A stretch of DNA of 9,608 nucleotides from Microbacteriaceae bacterium (GTDB lineage Bacteria; Actinomycetota; Actinomycetes; Actinomycetales; Microbacteriaceae). Location: the NCBI GenBank assembly GCA_012511645.1, contig JAAZFP010000221.1:1-9608 (forward strand), given 5' to 3'. Position numbers and translations under genes: made by a program. How positions within the stretch are numbered: the stretch's first letter is position 1; each line of letters opens with the position of its first letter. The notes under the pieces were generated by a model. It worked only from the letters and a program-made list of their open reading frames with translations. It was not told the DNA's origin and did no database searches. Shown here piece after piece: positions 5,732 through 9,608 of this stretch.

Positions 5732-7057
5732 GGTGGTCGCCCGACCGGCAAGTTCCTGCTGGTCGGCGATGCCGTAGGCGGCATACAGCCCCTTCGTGGC
5801 GATCCACCGCAGCGGCTCTGGTTCCCACCTGCGCACCCGATGGTTCACCCACGGCAGGGTGACGAGATCACTGTCATTCCCGAGGATCAGATCGGTGATC
5901 GTGCGACCCGCGAGGTTCGTGCTCGTCACGCCGGTGCCGACGTAGCCGCCGCCCCACGCGATGCCGGTCTCGCGGTCGAGCCCAACGGTTGCGGCCCAGT
6001 CGCGCGGCACCCCGAGCACGCCCGACCAGACGTGGTCGATTGCCGCTCCGCGAGTGGCTGGAAAGAAGCGGCGCATGATCTCGCTGAGCGTCGCCACGGT
6101 CACCTCGGGGGTCTGCCCGTCGGTGTCGGTGCGTGAACCGTAGCGGTACGGCACCCCGCGGCCACCGATGGCGATGCGATCATCGGCGGTGCGCTGCGCA
6201 TACATGTAGACGTGCGCGAAGTCGCCGAGCACCTCGCCCTCGCTCCAGCGCAACTCATTCCACACCTCGGCTGAGAGCGGCTCGGTAGCGATGAGTGACG
6301 AGTTCATGGGCAGCCAGAGGCGCTTCAGCCCCTTCAGGTTCGCGGTGAAACCCTCGGTTGCGCGCACCACGAAGTTGGCCGTGACGATGCCGTGGTCGGT
6401 CGCCACGCGGTGCGGAGCAATTTCGACCGCGGTGGTGCCCTCGTAGATCTCGACCCCCAGCCGCTCAACGGCCGCGGCGAGACCTGCCGCAAGCTTGGCC
6501 GGCTGAATGCGGGCGGCGTGCGGGTGCCATACTGCCGCACGGGTGTGTGCGATGTTGATCTTCGCGGTCGCCTCGGGTGCCTCGAGCAGTTCGAGATCGG
6601 TATGTTGCCAGGTCTGCTCGGATGCCGCAAACTCGCGAATGCGCTTCTCCTGAGCGGGCGTGTAGGCGACGTTGAACTCGCCACCCCGCTTGATGTCAGC
6701 ATCGATGTCCTCAACCTCGGTGACGCGGATCACCTCGTCAACGGTCGCGTTCATCTCACGCTGAAATCGCTCGGCCGCGTCGCGGCCGTGTGACGCCACA
6801 TACTGCCCGCGCCCACCCGTGATGGAGTTGGTGAGCCACCCGCCGTTGCGCCCTGAGGCACCATAACCGGCGTGCCGCTGCTCGATCACGACGACTCGCA
6901 GCTCTGGCTTCGCCTGCTTCAGGTAGTACGCCGTCCACAGCCCCGTGTAGCCAGCCCCCACAATCACGACATCAGCGTGCAGGTTGCCGGGGAGCGCCGC
7001 ACGAGGCGCGGGCGATCCGAGCTGCTGCCACCAGTGCGATACCTTGCCGTTGATCAT
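5687..7057 (-). CDS. FAD-dependent oxidoreductase of the DAO family (PuuB/OrdL-like)
   Basis: A 456-residue flavoprotein. The N-terminal ADV-VIVGAGYTGLWTAYYL (28-46) is the dinucleotide-binding GxGxxG, followed by VVVIEQ (55-60) with the ribose-binding acidic residue. YGASGRNGGWLTN (65-77) is characteristic of D-amino-acid-oxidase-like enzymes of the gamma-glutamylputrescine oxidase group, and IAWGGGYVGTGVTSTNLAGR (366-385) is the C-terminal FAD-binding stretch. Such enzymes oxidise amines or N-substituted amino acids to imines; the substrate here cannot be assigned. The N-terminus has a short HWW segment rather than a signal peptide, so it is probably cytoplasmic. The ATG has an AGAGGG Shine-Dalgarno 8 nt upstream, unlike its neighbours. 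It lies 50 nt downstream of menA on the same strand and could be co-transcribed. It does not resemble the geranylgeranyl-reductase-type MenJ. Confidence 0.88.
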   Translation of the reverse strand: MINGKVSHWWQQLGSPAPRAALPGNLHADVVIVGAGYTGLWTAYYLKQAKPELRVVVIEQRHAGYGASGRNGGWLTNSITGGRGQYVASHGRDAAERFQREMNATVDEVIRVTEVEDIDADIKRGGEFNVAYTPAQEKRIREFAASEQTWQHTDLELLEAPEATAKINIAHTRAAVWHPHAARIQPAKLAAGLAAAVERLGVEIYEGTTAVEIAPHRVATDHGIVTANFVVRATEGFTANLKGLKRLWLPMNSSLIATEPLSAEVWNELRWSEGEVLGDFAHVYMYAQRTADDRIAIGGRGVPYRYGSRTDTDGQTPEVTVATLSEIMRRFFPATRGAAIDHVWSGVLGVPRDWAATVGLDRETGIAWGGGYVGTGVTSTNLAGRTITDLILGNDSDLVTLPWVNHRVRRWEPEPLRWIATKGLYAAYGIADQQELAGRATTSPIAHLADVVTGRS

Positions 7058-7065
7058 GCCCTGTG

Positions 7066-7071
7066 CCCTCT
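7066..7071 (-). promoter_or_regulatory. Shine-Dalgarno for the FAD oxidoreductase gene
   Basis: AGAGGG on the minus strand with an 8-nt spacer before the ATG at 7057. It fixes the start and contrasts with the apparently leaderless neighbours, supporting translation from a transcript that begins upstream, probably at menA. Confidence 0.55.
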
Positions 7072-7107
7072 GATTCGACGCTGAATGGTGTTGTGGGTGA
7101 GCTCAGT

Positions 7108-8064
7108 TTAGAAGGCGAACGCGATACCGAGCAGCACGCCGTAGGCGAGCGCCGACAGGCTGGTGAGCGCGAGCGAGAGCACCATTTCACGCGCGGATCG
7201 CGCCCAGAGCATGATGACCACCGCCGGAATCGCGCCGACAAGCGCGAACAACACGAGCAGCATGCCGGGGTAAATCGGAATGAGCACGGCGGGAACTGCG
7301 AACGGAAGCAGCACGGTGATCGCGAAGACGATGCGCGAGGCCCGGTCGCCCATGCGCGCCGACAGGGTCATCTTGTCGGCGAGCCGGTCAGTGTCAATGT
7401 CGCGGGTGTTGTTGGCAATCAGCACCGCCACTGCGAGCAGGCCCACGCCGGCGGCAGCGATCCACGACTCCTGTGGCACCGTGTCGCTTTGCAGCCAGAC
7501 CGTGCCAACGGTCGCAACGAGGCCAAAGAAGATGAACACCGCGAGCTCGCCAAGCCCGGCATACCCGTAGGGGCGCTTGCCACCCGTGTAGAACCAGGCG
7601 GCGACAATGGCGACCGCACCGACCGCGAGAAACCACCAGCGACCGCTGATGATCACTGCGGCAAGACCCGCGACGGCAGCGAGCGCGAAGAAGGTCAGTG
7701 CGGTTGCCAGCACCCGCTTCGGGCTCACGAGGCCTGAGGCGGTGAGCCGCGCGGGGCCCACCCGGTGCTCATCGGTGCCGCGCACACCGTCGCTGTAGTC
7801 GTTCGCGAAGTTCACGCCGATCTGCAGCAGCACCGCGACCGCGAGGGCGAGCAGCGTCAGCGTCCACGAGAACGATTGCATCATGTGGGCGATGCCAGCA
7901 CCGGTTGCGACCGGCGCAACCGCCAGCGGCAGGGTGCGCAGCCTCGCGCCCGACACCCAATCAACCCAGGTGAGGCGGCTGCGGCCGTCTTCGTGCAGGT
8001 GCCGCATAGCCGCTGCGCGCTTCGCGGGGTTGCCCGAATGGCGCAGATTTTTCGAAGCAGTCAT
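7108..8064 (-). CDS. menA: 1,4-dihydroxy-2-naphthoate polyprenyltransferase
   Basis: UbiA-family integral membrane prenyltransferase that joins the prenyl tail to DHNA, releasing CO2 and giving demethylmenaquinone. The 318-residue protein has a basic cytosolic N-terminus of about 35 residues, then WVSGARLRTLPLAVAPVATG (36-55) and eight or nine hydrophobic helices. The first Asp-rich motif is NDYSDGVRGTDEHRVGPARL (88-107), and the second is NNTRDIDTDRLADK (218-231); both bind Mg-prenyl diphosphate. The GPxR following the first motif is the usual MenA signature, distinguishing it from UbiA and chlorophyll synthases. The ATG has TAAGAT 6 nt upstream, favouring this start over the internal Met20. 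It lies 101 nt after menE on the same strand and 50 nt before the FAD oxidoreductase gene. Its substrate is made by the prenyl synthase at the left end of the window. Confidence 0.96.
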   Translation of the reverse strand: MTASKNLRHSGNPAKRAAAMRHLHEDGRSRLTWVDWVSGARLRTLPLAVAPVATGAGIAHMMQSFSWTLTLLALAVAVLLQIGVNFANDYSDGVRGTDEHRVGPARLTASGLVSPKRVLATALTFFALAAVAGLAAVIISGRWWFLAVGAVAIVAAWFYTGGKRPYGYAGLGELAVFIFFGLVATVGTVWLQSDTVPQESWIAAAGVGLLAVAVLIANNTRDIDTDRLADKMTLSARMGDRASRIVFAITVLLPFAVPAVLIPIYPGMLLVLFALVGAIPAVVIMLWARSAREMVLSLALTSLSALAYGVLLGIAFAF

Positions 8065-8076
8065 GCGTCGATCTTA
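8065..8076 (-). promoter_or_regulatory. Probable menA -10 element and leaderless start
   Basis: On the minus strand TAAGAT (8076-8071) is followed by CGACGC and the ATG at 8064. This is the strongest match to TATAAT-like -10 sequences in the window, and it shares GTTAAGAT with the DUF4229 gene. No Shine-Dalgarno is present. The remaining menE-menA spacer (8077-8165) holds no gene; the only palindrome is AGGCGCCT near 8130, without a T-tract. Confidence 0.6.
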
Positions 8077-8165
8077 ACGAGCGGTGACGCCTTCTCTCGG
8101 CAGGCATGCGGGCCGCGATGGGTTGACTCAGGCGCCTCGAGGTCTGCGTGCGCTATGTTCTGGAC

Positions 8166-9353
8166 TCAGTCGCGGGACTGGCGAAAGGTCTGGCGCAGTT
8201 CGCTGACCCAGCGCGTGATGCCCTGCACATCGGGTTTGCCGCCGGGTAGGCGAGGCAATGTGGGTGTTTCATTCACCCAGACGGGCTCGGCGGCCGCGCC
8301 CAGCTGCCCTCTGATCAGCTGCCGTAGCTCGTCAAAGGGGGTGTCGGCTTCGCCACTGTCCGGAATCTCACGCACAAGACTCCCCCGCTCGCCCCACTCC
8401 GGATGATCAGCTGGCAGCGCGACCGTGTGCTGCCACCCCGGCACCTCACGGGCGACGCGCTCAACCTCATCGAGCGAGACATTGACCCCGCCAGAGATGA
8501 TCACCCGGGCGAGGCGACCGGTGACCGTCAGCATGCCGCCGAGCAGGGTGCCGGCGTCGCCCGTGCGATACCAGCGCTCGCCCTCGTCATCGATGAAGTG
8601 ATGTGCGGTGAGCACTTCGTCGCCCACATAGCCGAGTGCAAGGCATGATCCGGCGAGCTGCACTTCGCCGCCGCGAATGCGCATCCGGGTGTCGCCGATC
8701 TCAACGCCGTCATAGACGCACCCGCCCGCAGTCTCGGTCATGCCATAGCTACGGCGCAGGGCCACCCCGAGATCGTGGGCTCGCTGTCTCAGCGCGACCG
8801 ACGTGGCCTGCCCGCCGACCAACACGGCCGCGAAGCCGCGAAGCGCATCCGCAGCCCCCCGATCGCGTTCGGCCAGGTCGAGCAGGCGCGACAGCTGCAC
8901 GGGCACGAGTGACACATATCGGCGCTCGTGATCCATGCGCTCTGACGCAGTCAGCAGTGCTGATGGGTCAAACGGTCCGTCGAAAAACTGTGGCGTCGTC
9001 CCGGCGAGCCTGCTGCGCACCAGCATTTGTAGCCCAGAAATCAGGTGGGCAGGAAGCGTGACGAGCCACTGGCCCGGCCCGCCGAGCGTCTCATGCGTTG
9101 CGGCAGCGCTCGCCTCAAGTGAGGCGGCCGACAGCGCGACGGTCTTGCTGACGCCGCTCGACCCTGAGGTGCGGATGAGCACGGCGGTCTGGTCGGGAAG
9201 CTGCGTGCTCGTCAGCTCGGTCACCACTGACTCATCGAGGGCCTGCGCGACGGGCAGCACCGGGGCACCCCCGCGCAGTGCGTCATCAAGCGCGGCAAGC
9301 AGCCACGCGCGATCACTCACGGGAACCGGCCGCAGCATCTCTCGTCTGGTCAC
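8166..9353 (-). CDS. menE: o-Succinylbenzoate-CoA ligase
   Basis: Adenylating ligase that activates o-succinylbenzoate with ATP and CoA, feeding MenB. The 395-residue protein is short for the ANL superfamily, as is usual for actinobacterial MenE. Motifs, numbered from the GTG, are the phosphate loop LIRTSGSSGVSK (59-70), PAHLISGLQ (101-109), SYGMTETAGG (202-211), the YRTGD hinge-side motif (262-266), GRLARVIISGGVNVSLDEVE (279-298) and LPRLPGGKPD with the catalytic Lys373. The frame stays open upstream to 9437, but that would read through the IclR stop region. I chose GTG at 9353 because TACCCT lies 6 nt before it and the next alternative, ATG six codons in, lacks a well-spaced Shine-Dalgarno. 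It follows the IclR-family gene by 40 nt and precedes menA. Assignment rests on the motifs plus context; substrate specificity alone is not readable. Confidence 0.93.
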   Translation of the reverse strand: MTRREMLRPVPVSDRAWLLAALDDALRGGAPVLPVAQALDESVVTELTSTQLPDQTAVLIRTSGSSGVSKTVALSAASLEASAAATHETLGGPGQWLVTLPAHLISGLQMLVRSRLAGTTPQFFDGPFDPSALLTASERMDHERRYVSLVPVQLSRLLDLAERDRGAADALRGFAAVLVGGQATSVALRQRAHDLGVALRRSYGMTETAGGCVYDGVEIGDTRMRIRGGEVQLAGSCLALGYVGDEVLTAHHFIDDEGERWYRTGDAGTLLGGMLTVTGRLARVIISGGVNVSLDEVERVAREVPGWQHTVALPADHPEWGERGSLVREIPDSGEADTPFDELRQLIRGQLGAAAEPVWVNETPTLPRLPGGKPDVQGITRWVSELRQTFRQSRD

Positions 9354-9365
9354 CCTTTCAGGGTA
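9354..9365 (-). promoter_or_regulatory. Possible menE -10 element and leaderless start
   Basis: On the minus strand TACCCT (9365-9360) is followed by GAAAGG and then GTG at 9353. It fits TANNNT-N6-GTG but is GC-rich and the weakest of the set. The GAAAGG abuts the GTG with no spacer, but it could serve as a distant Shine-Dalgarno for the ATG at 9338. Confidence 0.4.
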
Positions 9366-9393
9366 TCGGGAGGTGCCGCAGGTGCGCGAGCGC

Positions 9394-9608
9394 TCACACC
9401 CGCTGGGCAAGCGTTGTGGCTGCGTGCTGCAGCGCATCTACCAGCCCCGCGCTTTTGGCGTCGGTGACGCGAGCCGCGGGCCCCGAGATCGAGACCGCGA
9501 CGGGAGGGTGCACCCCGGGCAGCGCCACCGCGATGCAGCGCACCCCGATCTCTTGCTCGCCATTGTCGATCGCAAAGCCGCGCCTGCGACTCTCGTGCAG
9601 GTCGGCGA
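9394..9608 (-). CDS. IclR-family transcriptional regulator, C-terminal fragment
   Basis: The last 70 residues of a protein whose start lies beyond the right edge. RRRGFAIDNGEQEIGVRCIAVALPG followed by VAVSISGPAARVT matches the end of the IclR effector-binding domain, which typically reads G-(Y/F)-A-x-D-x-E-E-x-x-x-G-V-x-C-I-A and then (L/I)S-ISGPA-R. The HTH domain is outside the window. It probably dimerises and binds a small carboxylate or aromatic ligand. It ends 40 nt before menE on the same strand with no clear terminator, so read-through into menE is possible. Whether it controls the men genes cannot be told from here. Confidence 0.9.
   Translation of the reverse strand, partial: ADLHESRRRGFAIDNGEQEIGVRCIAVALPGVHPPVAVSISGPAARVTDAKSAGLVDALQHAATTLAQRV

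Noticed and set aside
5687..7057. FAD enzyme as MenJ (menaquinone isoprenyl reductase).
   Set aside because: MenJ belongs to the geranylgeranyl reductase family. This protein has DAO/PuuB signatures (GASGRNGG and the C-terminal GGGYVGTG stretch) instead.
7063..7737. 224-residue plus-strand frame rich in Arg, Glu and His opposite menA.
   Set aside because: Complement of membrane-helix codons; no domain, no start signal, and menA on the other strand is certain.
9354..9437. Longer menE starting at 9437.
   Set aside because: The extra 28 residues are Arg/Ser/Cys-rich, unlike MenE N-termini, and would overlap the IclR gene's 3' end in another frame. The TANNNT-N6-GTG arrangement favours 9353.
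1..9608. Mobile element, CRISPR array, defence island, tRNA or rRNA.
   Set aside because: No transposase or integrase motifs, no regularly spaced repeats other than the MenG tail, no RNA-gene signature. The coding content is a conventional menaquinone locus.

Overview
This window comes from a high-GC actinobacterium. Gene content, near-absence of intergenic DNA and start-codon habits resemble Microbacteriaceae (Leucobacter-like relatives); that family placement is my inference from memory, not the result of a search. It carries most of a menaquinone (vitamin K2) biosynthesis locus. Nothing in it looks like a mobile element, CRISPR array, RNA gene or defence system.

Layout, left to right. A minus-strand pair, menG (demethylmenaquinone methyltransferase) followed by a polyprenyl diphosphate synthase with a 4-nt overlap, runs off the left edge. 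Divergent from menG, across 51 bp, is menF (isochorismate synthase, plus strand). menF ends tail-to-tail with menD (SEPHCHC synthase, minus strand), leaving 5 nt between the stop codons. menD is preceded by, and overlaps by 4 nt, a small PLDc_N-type membrane protein gene. A 101-bp divergent region separates that from a small DUF4229-like membrane protein gene on the plus strand. The 3' end of that gene overlaps by 45 bp the 3' end of a minus-strand FAD-dependent amine-oxidase-like (DAO/PuuB-type) gene. Upstream of it on the minus strand lie menA (DHNA polyprenyltransferase), menE (o-succinylbenzoate-CoA ligase) and the C-terminal end of an IclR-family regulator that enters from the right edge.

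Pathway logic: MenF converts chorismate to isochorismate, MenD adds succinic semialdehyde from 2-oxoglutarate, and MenE activates o-succinylbenzoate as its CoA ester. The long-chain prenyl diphosphate synthase supplies the tail, MenA attaches it to 1,4-dihydroxy-2-naphthoate, and MenG methylates the ring. MenC, MenB and any MenH are not in the window. The two small membrane proteins and the FAD enzyme have no established role in the pathway.

The most interesting signal is regulatory. Six genes (menG, menF, the PLDc_N gene, the DUF4229 gene, menA, menE) each have a TANNNT -10-like hexamer 6 or 7 nt before the likely start codon and no usable Shine-Dalgarno, which is the arrangement of leaderless mRNAs. 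The second oddity is MenG, which carries an approximately 85-residue Lys/Ala/Pro tail with (KKPAA)n repeats resembling histone-like tails.
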